Part shown: piece after piece, positions 1 through 10,532 of the stretch | Position numbering within the stretch: the stretch's first letter is position 1 | Layout of the letters: each line of letters opens with the position of its first letter | NCBI GenBank assembly: GCA_023405815.1 | Contig: JAEXXM010000011.1 | Location: 62,001 to 126,000, forward strand | Reading direction: 5' to 3' | Source of the DNA: Pseudomonadota bacterium | GTDB lineage: Bacteria > Pseudomonadota > Alphaproteobacteria > Rhizobiales > Hyphomicrobiaceae | Length of the DNA: 64,000 nucleotides | The notes under the pieces: generated by a model | Told to the model about the DNA's origin: nothing | What the model saw: the letters and a program-made list of their open reading frames with translations, nothing else | Databases searched by the model: none | Translations under genes and position numbers: made by a program

Positions 1-206
1 AAGAGCGGAACCGCGCGATAGCGCATCGCGCGCTTGTAGGACACGTCGTCAGGAATCTCGATTGTCGCCGCATCGGAGCGCGCCAAAAGATCGGACGCCG
101 TGAAGCGCTTTTCCTCATCACCGAAGGTCAAGGTCAGGCCGTCGCCGGCAAGAGCGGGAGTGATCGCCAGCAATGCTAACACGAGCGATAGAAGTGCTTT
201 AAGCAT
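1..206 (-). CDS. Exported protein, N-terminal part only (possible c-type cytochrome with a molybdopterin-oxidoreductase-like N-terminal domain)
   Basis: The gene runs off the left edge and only about 68 residues are visible. The ATG is at 204-206 on the minus strand. A clear Sec signal peptide follows: basic start MLK, a leucine/alanine core and an ALA-G cleavage site near residue 20. After it comes a soluble stretch containing FTASDLLARSD and a later YRAVPL. From memory these resemble the N-terminal domain of rhizobial periplasmic proteins that carry a cytochrome c domain at the C-terminus, but no heme motif lies inside the window, so this is inference. It is divergent from the small gene starting at 282, leaving a 75-bp shared intergenic region. 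Confidence 0.6.
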   Translation of the reverse strand, partial: MLKALLSLVLALLAITPALAGDGLTLTFGDEEKRFTASDLLARSDAATIEIPDDVSYKRAMRYRAVPL

Positions 207-281
207 CGGTCACCTGAAGTTTGCGCCGGCGTTTTGGCCAATGTAGCGTGTCGGCGTCGCCGCAGGCAAAGGAGCGCTCGG

Positions 282-503
282 ATGTCGGGCAACGAGAAAA
301 GCACACAAACCGAGCTCAGCGAGATCGACGGCGCGCTCGATGTCCTCTTCACACTGCGCGAAGAGTTCGCGCAGTGGCTGGAGGAAGCGCAGAGCGAGGA
401 GCGCAAGGAGGAGTTGGAGAACGTCTATCGACACATAGACACGATGGAGCAGGAGTACCAGCGGCGGCGCGAGGCGGCAGTAAAGAAGCTCGCCAGCGCC
501 TGA
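282..503 (+). CDS. Small acidic, probably helical hypothetical protein (73 aa)
   Basis: I chose the ATG at 282 because GGAG lies about 8 bases upstream; an upstream extension to 234 would add an implausible Arg-rich tail. The product is rich in Glu, Arg, Gln and Leu, with a long stretch (FTLREEFAQWLEEAQSEER and following) that should form an amphipathic helix or coiled coil. There is no signal peptide or membrane segment. It ends 2 bp before the convergent stop codon of the proline iminopeptidase gene. I do not recognise the family. The codon pattern and ribosome site support a real gene, but short length limits certainty. Confidence 0.55.
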   Translation: MSGNEKSTQTELSEIDGALDVLFTLREEFAQWLEEAQSEERKEELENVYRHIDTMEQEYQRRREAAVKKLASA

Positions 504-505
504 CC

Positions 506-1465
506 TCAGCGGCAAGAGCCAAGCTCGTCGATGGCGGCGGTCAGTGCCTCCATGACGCCAGGCTCGGTGATGGCATGGCCGGCCTTATCGACGATTTGCA
601 GACGGCACGCTCCCCATGCCTCGGCCAAGGCATAGGCCGCTTTGGGCGGGCACAGAAGGTCATAGCGCCCCTGCACGATTACGCCCGGTATGTCCCTCAA
701 CCTGTGCGCATTGCGCAGCAGTTGCCCGTCCTCAAGGAAGAAATCGCTGCGGATGTAGTGGCCCTCGACGATGGGCGTCGGCGGCAGGCGATCGCTGCGT
801 CCGACCTGGCTTGAAAGCCGCGCATGCGCCGGTGCCAGCTCCGACAATGCGCGCTCGTAGGCCGCCCAGGCGTGCGCCGCGGGTGCTTGCACCTTCGGGT
901 TCTGGTCGGCGAGACGATGCAGATAGGCGGCGAGCGGATCGGCGCGCTCGTGCTCAGGCAGCTCAGCGATGAAGTCGGCGTAAAGGTCGGGGCGGAACAG
1001 CCTGGGGCCGTCGACGAACGCCCATTCCACCTCGGCTCTGGTGCCGAGGAAGATGGCGCGCAGGGCAAGGCCGGTTACGCGCTGCGGGAAGGCCTCGGCA
1101 TAGGCGAGCGCAAGCGTCGACCCCCAAGAGCCGCCGACGATGAGCCAGCGCTCGATGCCGAAGTGCTCGCGGATCGCCTCGATGTCGGCGATGAGGCTCT
1201 GCGTCGAGTTCTCATTCAGAGACAGGTAGGGGTGGCTGCGCCCCGAGCCGCGCTGATCGAAGAGGAATGCATGAAAGCGCGAGGGATCGAACAGGCGGCG
1301 GTGCAGATGCTGCGCGCCGCTGCCGGGGCCCCCGTGCAAGAACAGCGCCGGAATTCCGCCGCGCCTGCCAACCTCCTCGACGTACAGCCAATGGCCGTCG
1401 CCGACGGCGAGCATGCGCGCATCGAAGGGGCGCAAGGGATGGGGCTCAGGGGCGCTATCCGGCAT
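506..1465 (-). CDS. pip: Proline iminopeptidase (alpha/beta hydrolase, peptidase family S33), copy 1
   Basis: This 319-aa enzyme removes N-terminal proline from peptides in the cytoplasm. Seen in the sequence: the oxyanion motif HGGPGSG at residues 44-50, FDQRGSGRS at 69-77, and the nucleophile elbow GGSWGS with Ser113. The likely acid is in GRYDLLCP and the histidine in AGHA near the C-terminus, which completes the triad. Length and motif order match the family. The reading frame is open 16 codons further upstream, but the ATG at 1465 gives the usual N-terminus. A second, clearly diverged paralogue lies at 48032-49006. It is convergent with the small gene on its left. Confidence 0.9.
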   Translation of the reverse strand: MPDSAPEPHPLRPFDARMLAVGDGHWLYVEEVGRRGGIPALFLHGGPGSGAQHLHRRLFDPSRFHAFLFDQRGSGRSHPYLSLNENSTQSLIADIEAIREHFGIERWLIVGGSWGSTLALAYAEAFPQRVTGLALRAIFLGTRAEVEWAFVDGPRLFRPDLYADFIAELPEHERADPLAAYLHRLADQNPKVQAPAAHAWAAYERALSELAPAHARLSSQVGRSDRLPPTPIVEGHYIRSDFFLEDGQLLRNAHRLRDIPGVIVQGRYDLLCPPKAAYALAEAWGACRLQIVDKAGHAITEPGVMEALTAAIDELGSCR

Positions 1466-1628
1466 GGTGCGTGTGTGCCGTTCCCGGCCGGACAGTGCAA
1501 GCGCAATCGGCAACGATTCGCGTCAGCCGGGCGACGCCCGCCGGCAGACGGAGACAGACAGCCGGAGCTTGCGCAGGACGATGCACGGGTTCAGGTGTAG
1601 CGGGCATCATGATGGATAGGAGCCTCCA

Positions 1629-2548
1629 ATGCAGGTCGTCGTGCTCGGGGCTGGAGGCGTTGGCGGCTATCTCGGTGCCCGGCTGATCGCCGGCGGTGCC
1701 GATGTGGCGTTCCTGGTGCGCGAGGGGCGGGCCGCGCAGCTTCGTTCGGGGGGGCTGATCCTCAAAAGCCCGCTCGGTGATTTTTCTTCGCCGGTCAAGG
1801 TCCTGACGGCGGGCGCGGCGCCCGATAGCGTGCCGGATGCCGTCATCCTTGCCTGCAAGGAGCCGGCGCTGGCTGCGGCGCTGGACGAGGTGACGCCGCT
1901 GCTCGGCCCCACGACGCGGCTGCTGCCGGTGCTGAACGGGGTGCGCCATCTCGACATCCTGCAGGCCCGCTTTCCCGGGACGCCGCTGCTCGGCGGGATC
2001 GTCCATGGCGCCACCAACTTGCGCCCGGATGGGGTGATCGAGCATCTGTCGCCATTCATGACGGTGATTGCAGGCCCCGTTGAGGGCGCGAGCGATCCGG
2101 TCAGCAGCGAACTGGTGGATCGCCTGAAGGTCGCCGGCGTCGACGCCTATGCGACGCACGAGATCCGGCAGGACATGTGGAACAAGTTCGTGTTTCTCGC
2201 CGCGTTCGCCGGCATCACCTGCCTCATGCGCGCGAGCATCGGGACGATCCTCGCGACCGATGGTGGGCGCGAAACAATCCTTGCGCTGCTCGAAGAGACG
2301 CGGTCCATCGCCGAAGCCGAGGGCTTCTCTCCGCCCGATCAGCTCATGGACGAATACCGCACGCTGCTGACACAGGAAGGCTCGGCGCTCACGTCCTCGA
2401 TGCTTCGCGATATCGAGGCCGGACGGCGAACCGAAGGAGCGCACATCCTCGGAGACATGCTGGCGCGTGCTCGCCGTCACGGATTGCAGACGCCGGTGCT
2501 CGGAATGGCGGCGACGCATGTCGCGGCCCACGAGCTGCGTCTGAAGAG

Positions 2549-2552
<4 letters not shown>
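1629..2552 (+). CDS. panE: 2-dehydropantoate 2-reductase (ketopantoate reductase)
   Basis: The enzyme reduces ketopantoate to pantoate with NADPH in pantothenate and coenzyme A synthesis. The 307-aa product opens with the Rossmann nucleotide-binding motif GAGGVGGYLGARL from residue 7. The central NGVRHLD contains the conserved Asn, and KFVFLAAFAGITCL, with the catalytic Lys region, starts the C-terminal helical domain. AGGAG lies 6-7 bases before the ATG. Its stop overlaps the stop of the convergent mtnP gene by 4 bp. Some ApbA/PanE family members act on other 2-oxoacids, so substrate specificity is inferred from family alone. Confidence 0.85.
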
Positions 2553-3433
<881 letters not shown>

Positions 3434-3500
3434 GGCTCCTCCAATCGATCTCGACGGCTCGCTGCAACGGACCTCGCGGCGAGCTAAATCCAGCTCTTCG

Positions 3501-4379
3501 TCAGTGCTTCACGCGCGACCAGATCCGCTTCTTCACGAGGAAGAGCAGGATCGTGGTGATGAGCAGGTACAGCATCACCTGCCAGCCGAGGCGCTTGCGC
3601 GCATCGAGGTGAGGGTCGGCCGCCCAGGCTAGGAATGCCGTCACGTCGCGGGCATTCTGTTCGAGCGAGCCTTTGACGCCCGCCTCGGGCTGGTACTCGA
3701 CGAACGCGTCCTTGGAAAGCGGAGGCGGCATCGCGAGCTGATGGCCCGGGAAGGCGACGTTGTAGTTCATGCCGTCGCTCATGTGCATGTCGGCCGGCGG
3801 CTCGTGATAGCCGGTGAGCAGGGCATAGAGATAGTCCGCGCCGCCCTCCTGATAGCCGATGGCGATATCGCGCAGCATGAGCAGCCACTGGCTATACCAA
3901 GCGGACGGCTGCTCCGCGCTGCGCGCCTTGGCGACCAGCGACAGATCTGGCGGCAGAGCGCCGTTCTGCGCCGCGCGCGCCTGCACGTCGTTCTTGTAGG
4001 GGCCGATGATCGGGTCAGGCAGGCCCGGGAGGCGATCGATCGGGTTGCCCTGGTCGTCGAGCTCGCCGGAGATCTGGTAGGGCCACCCTTTGGCTAGCGC
4101 CTTGACAGATTCCTCGGGGAACTGTGGGCCGCCGGGCTCGACGAGATTGCGGAAGCGCACGCGCTTCAGGCCATGGCAGGCCGTGCAGACCTGCTGGAAG
4201 ACCTGGAAGCCACGCTGCAGCTGCGCCTGGTCGTACTGGCCAGAGAAGCCGGCGAAGCTCCAATCCTGGCGCTCGATGTGAGCGCCCTCCGAGCTCGCCT
4301 GTGCGGCTCCGCCGAAGAGCGGCAGCGCGCCCAAGAGGACCACCGCCGCGATGCGCCATCTCGGCTGCACTGGTTTCAT
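3501..4379 (-). CDS. petC: Ubiquinol-cytochrome c reductase, cytochrome c1 subunit
   Basis: This is the heme c subunit of the respiratory bc1 complex; it passes electrons from the Rieske protein to soluble cytochrome c. The 292-aa precursor has a signal peptide ending near AQA-SSE (residues 26-30), the covalent heme motif CTACH at 65-69, the conserved PDLSLVAKAR segment, a methionine-rich loop DMHMSDGMNYNVAFPG with likely ligand context, and a C-terminal transmembrane anchor LGWQVMLYLLITTILLFLV. It is the third gene of the minus-strand operon petA-petB-petC, 12 bp after petB. It is a separate protein, not the petBC (fbcH) fusion found in Bradyrhizobium. Confidence 0.95.
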   Translation of the reverse strand: MKPVQPRWRIAAVVLLGALPLFGGAAQASSEGAHIERQDWSFAGFSGQYDQAQLQRGFQVFQQVCTACHGLKRVRFRNLVEPGGPQFPEESVKALAKGWPYQISGELDDQGNPIDRLPGLPDPIIGPYKNDVQARAAQNGALPPDLSLVAKARSAEQPSAWYSQWLLMLRDIAIGYQEGGADYLYALLTGYHEPPADMHMSDGMNYNVAFPGHQLAMPPPLSKDAFVEYQPEAGVKGSLEQNARDVTAFLAWAADPHLDARKRLGWQVMLYLLITTILLFLVKKRIWSRVKH

Positions 4380-4391
4380 GAGAGCCCCCCG

Positions 4392-5672
4392 TCAGCTCTT
4401 GGCCGGCGCAAGCTTCGCGCCTTTATCCTTGCCGAGCACCGCCTCGGTGATCGACCCCGGCACCTTCAGCGGCGTCTCGAACCAGCCGACCAGCGGCATG
4501 ACGATGAGGAAGTGTGCGAAGTAGTAGAACGTGAACACGCGCGCCCAGAACACGTACTCGGCGTCCGGCGGCTTGGAGCCGAGCCAGCCGAGCGCGACCG
4601 CGCTGAACACGAACATCCAGAAGAACCAGCGGTAGACGGGGCGGTACTTGGTCGAGCGCACCCGGCTTGTGTCCAGCCACGGCACGAACAAGAGGATGGC
4701 GATAGCAGCGAACATGGCGATCACGCCCATCAGCTTGTCCGGGATGGCGCGCAGGATCGCGTAGAACGGCAGGAAGTACCACTCGGGCACGATATGCGGC
4801 GGCGTCACCAGCGGGTTCGCCTCGATGTAGTTGTCGGCGTGACCGAGGTAATCCGGCAGGAAGAACGTGAACCAAGCGAAGAGAAGCAGGAATGCGAAAA
4901 GGCCGGCCGCATCCTTCGAGGTCGCATAAGGCGTGAACGGCACGGCATCGGATGCGGTCTTGATGTCGAGACCCGTGGGGCTGTTCTGGCCCACGACGTG
5001 CAGCGCCCAGATGTGCAGACCGACGAGGCCGGCGAGTACAAACGGCAGCAGATAGTGCAGCGCGTAGAAGCGGTTGAGGGTGGTGCTGGAAACCGAGTAA
5101 CCGCCCCACAGCCATTCGACGATCGTCGTCCCGAGCCCCTTCCAGATGGCGTCGAGCGAGGAGAAGAGATTGGTGATAACGGTGACACCCCAGAAGCTCA
5201 TCTGGCCCCAGGGGAGCGAGTAGCCCATGAACGCCGTCGCCATCATCACGAGGAAGATCAAGACGCCGATGATCCAGAGGACCTCGCGCGGCGCCTTGTA
5301 GGAACCGTAGTAGAGACCGCGGAAGATGTGGATGTAGCCGGCGAGGAAGAACATCGAGGCGCCGACCGCGTGCAAGTTGCGGAGCAGCCAGCCGAAGTTC
5401 ACGTCGCGGCGGATGGCCTCGACCGAGTCGAAGGCAAGCTGGCCACTCGGCTGATAGTGCATCGCTAGCACGATGCCAGTGACGATCTGCGCCACCAGCA
5501 TGAAGCTCAGGATGCCGCCAAAGGTCCACCAGTAATTGAGGTTACGCGGCGTCGGGAAGTCGACGGCCTGAGCATAAAGCATACGGACGATCGGCAGCCG
5601 CGCGTCCAGCCACTTTCCGAAGGCCGTCGTCGGCTCGTAGGTCGATCCGTGAGGTAGCCCGTGTCCAGACAT
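4392..5672 (-). CDS. petB: Ubiquinol-cytochrome c reductase, cytochrome b subunit
   Basis: This is the membrane core of the bc1 complex, holding hemes bL and bH and the quinol oxidation and quinone reduction sites. The 426-aa polytopic protein shows the paired histidines in ALHYLLPF and NLHAVGASMFF, the LPWGQMSFWGVTVITN helix, and the Qo-site PEWY motif in HIVPEWYFLPFYAILR. It sits between the Rieske gene (15 bp upstream) and cytochrome c1 (12 bp downstream), so the three should be co-transcribed. Its length is normal for an unfused alphaproteobacterial cytochrome b. Confidence 0.96.
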   Translation of the reverse strand: MSGHGLPHGSTYEPTTAFGKWLDARLPIVRMLYAQAVDFPTPRNLNYWWTFGGILSFMLVAQIVTGIVLAMHYQPSGQLAFDSVEAIRRDVNFGWLLRNLHAVGASMFFLAGYIHIFRGLYYGSYKAPREVLWIIGVLIFLVMMATAFMGYSLPWGQMSFWGVTVITNLFSSLDAIWKGLGTTIVEWLWGGYSVSSTTLNRFYALHYLLPFVLAGLVGLHIWALHVVGQNSPTGLDIKTASDAVPFTPYATSKDAAGLFAFLLLFAWFTFFLPDYLGHADNYIEANPLVTPPHIVPEWYFLPFYAILRAIPDKLMGVIAMFAAIAILLFVPWLDTSRVRSTKYRPVYRWFFWMFVFSAVALGWLGSKPPDAEYVFWARVFTFYYFAHFLIVMPLVGWFETPLKVPGSITEAVLGKDKGAKLAPAKS

Positions 5673-5687
5673 GGAGTTCGCCGCCCG

Positions 5688-6260
5688 TTAGCCGATTTTG
5701 ATCTTGGTGTCGGAAACGAAATTGTAGACCGGCACCTCAAGGTTACGCGGAGCGGGGCCCTTCCGGATGCGCCCCGCAGTATCGTAGTGCGAGCCATGGC
5801 AGGGACACAGCCAGCCGCCGAAGTCGCCCTTCGCATCACCCAGCGATTGCCCCTTGGGGATGCAGCCAAGATGAGTGCAGATGCCGACCATTATCAGCCA
5901 GTTCTCGTGGCCGTCCTTGGTGCGGTTGGGGTCGGTCGCGGGGGTGTCCTCGGGCAGCGCGTCGTTGCGCGCGAACTCGTCGACGAGATCGGTGATGGGC
6001 ACGGCCTTGGCGGCTGCGATCTCCTCCGGCGTGCGGTGGCGGATGAAGACCGGCTTGCCGCGCCAGAGGACGGTGATCGCCTGACCTTCCTTCACCGGAG
6101 CGAGGTCGACCTCGATGGAGGCCAAAGCCTGAGCACCCGCGTCGGGATTCATCTGATCGATGAAGGGCCAAAGCGTCATCGCGCCGCCGACGGCTACGAA
6201 TGCGCCTGCCGCCAGGACCAGGAAATCCCTGCGGTCCGGTTCTTCGGCTTCAACTGCCAC
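5688..6260 (-). CDS. petA: Ubiquinol-cytochrome c reductase, Rieske iron-sulfur subunit
   Basis: This 190-aa subunit carries the 2Fe-2S cluster that takes the first electron from ubiquinol. The N-terminus has DRRDFLVLAAGAFVAVGG, a Tat-like RR followed by the membrane anchor. The cluster-binding boxes CTHLGC and CPCHGSHYD supply the two Cys and two His ligands. The start is GTG at 6260, preceded by GGAGG. It is first in the petABC operon. The 256-bp region upstream (6261-6516) should carry the operon promoter, but I could not pick out a convincing box there. Confidence 0.95.
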   Translation of the reverse strand: MAVEAEEPDRRDFLVLAAGAFVAVGGAMTLWPFIDQMNPDAGAQALASIEVDLAPVKEGQAITVLWRGKPVFIRHRTPEEIAAAKAVPITDLVDEFARNDALPEDTPATDPNRTKDGHENWLIMVGICTHLGCIPKGQSLGDAKGDFGGWLCPCHGSHYDTAGRIRKGPAPRNLEVPVYNFVSDTKIKIG

Positions 6261-6516
6261 GGGTGCCTCCGCTTAGATCGCTGACCCAGACGAGCCGCGC
6301 TTGACTCTTATTTCCGTCGGCTGCCGCCGGCAGGGATGACGACCGTGCTCAGGTGGGCTGATGCCATCGAGCCCGGGCGCTGTCAGGCGCGATAGGGCTA
6401 TAGAACCAGGCGATTTGCCATGCGGTTTATTGACATTCTTCGGAACCGTGCTCAACCCCGGCGGCGAAGAAAGCCGTAGGCAATTTGGCGCACACGGGCG
6501 CCGGCACTGATTAACG

Positions 6517-8382
<1,866 letters not shown>

Positions 8383-8560
8383 GATCGGCTCCGGCCCTTG
8401 GGGGCGAGGAAAGCGCCGCGTGCAACGAGGCACACGTCTGGGCGCAGATTGTCAGGTTTTTCCAGGTCTTGGGAGGCCCGAGGAGAGTGCGCCCCTAGAC
8501 ATCGCTCGTGGGGATATATAGGGGGAATTGCGCCAACAAAAGGGTTCGGGGAATAAACGA

Positions 8561-9481
8561 ATGGCGGGACTTGCCGTAACGCCTGAGGGCGTGCTTACCG
8601 TGCACCAGGCCAAGGCGCGCGCGTGGTTCGAGGAACTGCGCGACAGCATCTGCGCGGCCTTCGAGAAGGTCGAGGATGATCTTCCCGACGGCGCCCCTCT
8701 TTCCGACCGCGAGCCCGGCCGCTTCGTGCGATCCCCTTGGGAGCGCACCGATCACACCGGCGCCCCGGGCGGGGGCGGTGTGATGAGCATGATGAGCGGG
8801 CGTGTGTTCGAGAAGGTCGGGGTGCACACCTCGACGGTGTTCGGCGAGTTCTCGCCAGAGTTCCGCAAGCAGATTCCCGGCGCCGAGGAGCATCCGCAGT
8901 TCTGGGCGTCCGGCATCTCGCTCATTGCGCATCCGCAGAACCCGAACGTGCCGGCCGTGCACATGAACACGCGCATGGTCGTCACCTCGAAATGGTGGTT
9001 CGGCGGCGGTGCCGACCTGACCCCGGTGCTTGAGCGCCGCCGCAAGCAGGAGGATGCCGACTCGATGGCCTTCCACGCGGCGATGTACGGCGCGTGCGCG
9101 GCGCACCCGATCGCGGACTATCAGCGCTATCGGGCCTGGTGCGACGAGTACTTCTACCTGCCGCATCGCAAGGAGATGCGCGGCATCGGCGGCATCTTCT
9201 ATGACTACCTTACGCCTTCGGAGGAAGAGGGCAGCTGGGACGCGGCATTCGCGTTCACGCAGGATGTCGGGCGCGCATTCCAGCGCGTCTATCCGATGCT
9301 CGCGCGCGGCAACTACGCGATGAAGTGGACAGATGCCGACCGCGAGGAGCAGCTCGTGCGCCGCGGGCGCTATGTCGAGTTCAACCTGCTCTATGACCGC
9401 GGGACGATCTTCGGGCTGAAAACGGGCGGCAATGTCGACTCGATCCTGTCGTCAATGCCGCCGGTGGTGAAGTGGCCCTAG
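8561..9481 (+). CDS. hemF: Oxygen-dependent coproporphyrinogen III oxidase
   Basis: The enzyme decarboxylates coproporphyrinogen III to protoporphyrinogen IX using O2, late in heme synthesis. The 306-aa product contains the family signatures NPNVPAVHMNTRM, WWFGGGADLTP, FYLPHRKEMRGIGGIFYD and, near the end, RYVEFNLLYDRGTIFGLKTGGN. The ATG at 8561 has GGGGAAT 8 bases upstream; an alternative in-frame ATG lies at 8528. No FNR-type palindrome was found in the divergent region, so oxygen control is not evident. A cluster of perfect hairpins follows the stop codon. Confidence 0.95.
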   Translation: MAGLAVTPEGVLTVHQAKARAWFEELRDSICAAFEKVEDDLPDGAPLSDREPGRFVRSPWERTDHTGAPGGGGVMSMMSGRVFEKVGVHTSTVFGEFSPEFRKQIPGAEEHPQFWASGISLIAHPQNPNVPAVHMNTRMVVTSKWWFGGGADLTPVLERRRKQEDADSMAFHAAMYGACAAHPIADYQRYRAWCDEYFYLPHRKEMRGIGGIFYDYLTPSEEEGSWDAAFAFTQDVGRAFQRVYPMLARGNYAMKWTDADREEQLVRRGRYVEFNLLYDRGTIFGLKTGGNVDSILSSMPPVVKWP

Positions 9482-9543
9482 TTTCTGAGCGACACGAGTG
9501 GAAAGAAGCTTTCAAGCTTTCTAGCCGCAGCGCGAGTTGATAG

Positions 9544-9592
9544 CCGGCGCTCGCGCCGGGCGCCCTTGGCGCCTGGCCGCCTACGGCGGCCA
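9544..9592. repeat. Three back-to-back perfect hairpins (intergenic hairpin repeat, copy 1)
   Basis: Three perfect inverted repeats follow one another within 49 bp: CCGGCGC-TC-GCGCCGG (9544-9559), GGCGCC-CTT-GGCGCC (9559-9573) and TGGCCGCC-TAC-GGCGGCCA (9574-9592). No T-tract follows, so it is not a standard terminator, although it may protect or end the hemF transcript. The last hairpin and its flank GGCGGCCAAGAG recur at 42333-42352, so this is a dispersed element and not a one-off structure. Confidence 0.75.
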
Positions 9593-9623
9593 AGAGGTTG
9601 TGGCGTCGGCGAGTCCCGGAAAA

Positions 9624-9714
9624 TGTCATCCCGTGGCTTGTCCACGGGATCCAGCGATCCGAGGCTCAGGTTAAAGCAGCAGCATGGATCCCGGCAAAAA
9701 ATGCGGGGATGACA
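9624..9714. repeat. TCATCCC-type palindromic intergenic repeat, copy A
   Basis: The ends are complementary: TGTCATCCC at 9624-9632 and GGGGATGACA at 9705-9714, with inner matching GGGATCCA/TGGATCCC. This gives a long imperfect palindrome. Related copies occur at 25986-26036 and 34796-34939. Such short non-coding palindromic repeats are common between genes in Hyphomicrobiales. The copy lies between the ends of the convergent hemF and porin genes. Confidence 0.8.
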
Positions 9715-9747
9715 AGTGCGGTCGATCCGCAAGACCAGTAATCGTGA

Positions 9748-10422
9748 CTAGAAGCGGCGGACGAAGCCGAAGTCGAACACGTCCATCTCGGGCGACAGCG
9801 TGCTCTGGTTCGCCGGAAGCGATGAGAAGGTCTCATCGTCGAAATCAATGCGGCGGTAGCCGCCGTGCAGCGTGATGTCCTTGTTCCAGACGAACTCGAG
9901 GCCGCCGCCGTAGGTCCAGCCGCTCAGGGTCTTGCTGTCGGAGCCGGTCGGGCCCGTCACTTCGAGGCCGCCATAGGCATAGCCGGCCGTGGCATAGGGC
10001 AGGAAGCGGCCCAGCGAGACGCCGAGACGACCGCGGATGGTGCCATAGTAGTTCAGGTCCGAACTGTAGCCGGGCGCTCCGCCGCCATCCGCCCAAGAAT
10101 AGAAGGCGTCGGTGATTGCACCGATGAGGACGCCGCCGACCTGATAGTCGTAGCCGGCCTTGGCGCCGATCGAGAAGCCGTCGGGGTCACTCAGAAGGGC
10201 ACCACCGGAGCCGCCGAGCGTGACCTCGTCGCTGATGGACCAGTCCGGCGAAAGGATGAAGCCGGTGCGGTCGATCGGGCCCAGCTCGGCATCGGATGCG
10301 TAGCTGAAGCTCGGGATGCGGAACCACTCATGGGCGTCCGCCTGCGGAGCGCCGGATCCGACAATCGCCGCTGCACAAACAAATACGCACGCGAAACGAC
10401 CACGACCCATCATGCCACGCAT
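9748..10422 (-). CDS. Outer-membrane beta-barrel protein (Omp25/31-like porin family)
   Basis: The 224-aa precursor has a signal peptide (RFACVFVCAAAIVGSG, cleavage near ADA-HEW) and then alternating polar/aromatic strands typical of an eight-stranded barrel. It ends in a terminal Phe within FDFGFVRRF, the usual beta-barrel assembly signal. Internal motifs such as VGAKAGYDYQVG-like turns, GRLGVSLGRFLPYATAGYAYGG and FVWNKDITLHGGYRRIDF are characteristic of alphaproteobacterial Omp25-type immunogenic porins. The start at 10422 has GGGGTG about 7 bases upstream. It acts in the outer membrane; the exact role is unknown. Confidence 0.85.
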   Translation of the reverse strand: MRGMMGRGRFACVFVCAAAIVGSGAPQADAHEWFRIPSFSYASDAELGPIDRTGFILSPDWSISDEVTLGGSGGALLSDPDGFSIGAKAGYDYQVGGVLIGAITDAFYSWADGGGAPGYSSDLNYYGTIRGRLGVSLGRFLPYATAGYAYGGLEVTGPTGSDSKTLSGWTYGGGLEFVWNKDITLHGGYRRIDFDDETFSSLPANQSTLSPEMDVFDFGFVRRF

Positions 10423-10532
10423 GCTGACACCCCGTTCAGTTTGATCGCATCATAGAGGGGGGGCTCGGCGATGTCCGATGCAAAACTGCATCGCCCGGGG
10501 GGAAATCACAGGCAGACCGGGCACCTGTCGCG

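Noticed and set aside
4173..5468. 431-codon plus-strand frame opposite petC/petB
   Set aside because: A charged low-complexity shadow of the bc1 genes.
8434..8560. FNR-type site controlling hemF
   Set aside because: No TTGAT-N4-ATCAA palindrome is visible between the ABC transporter and hemF genes.
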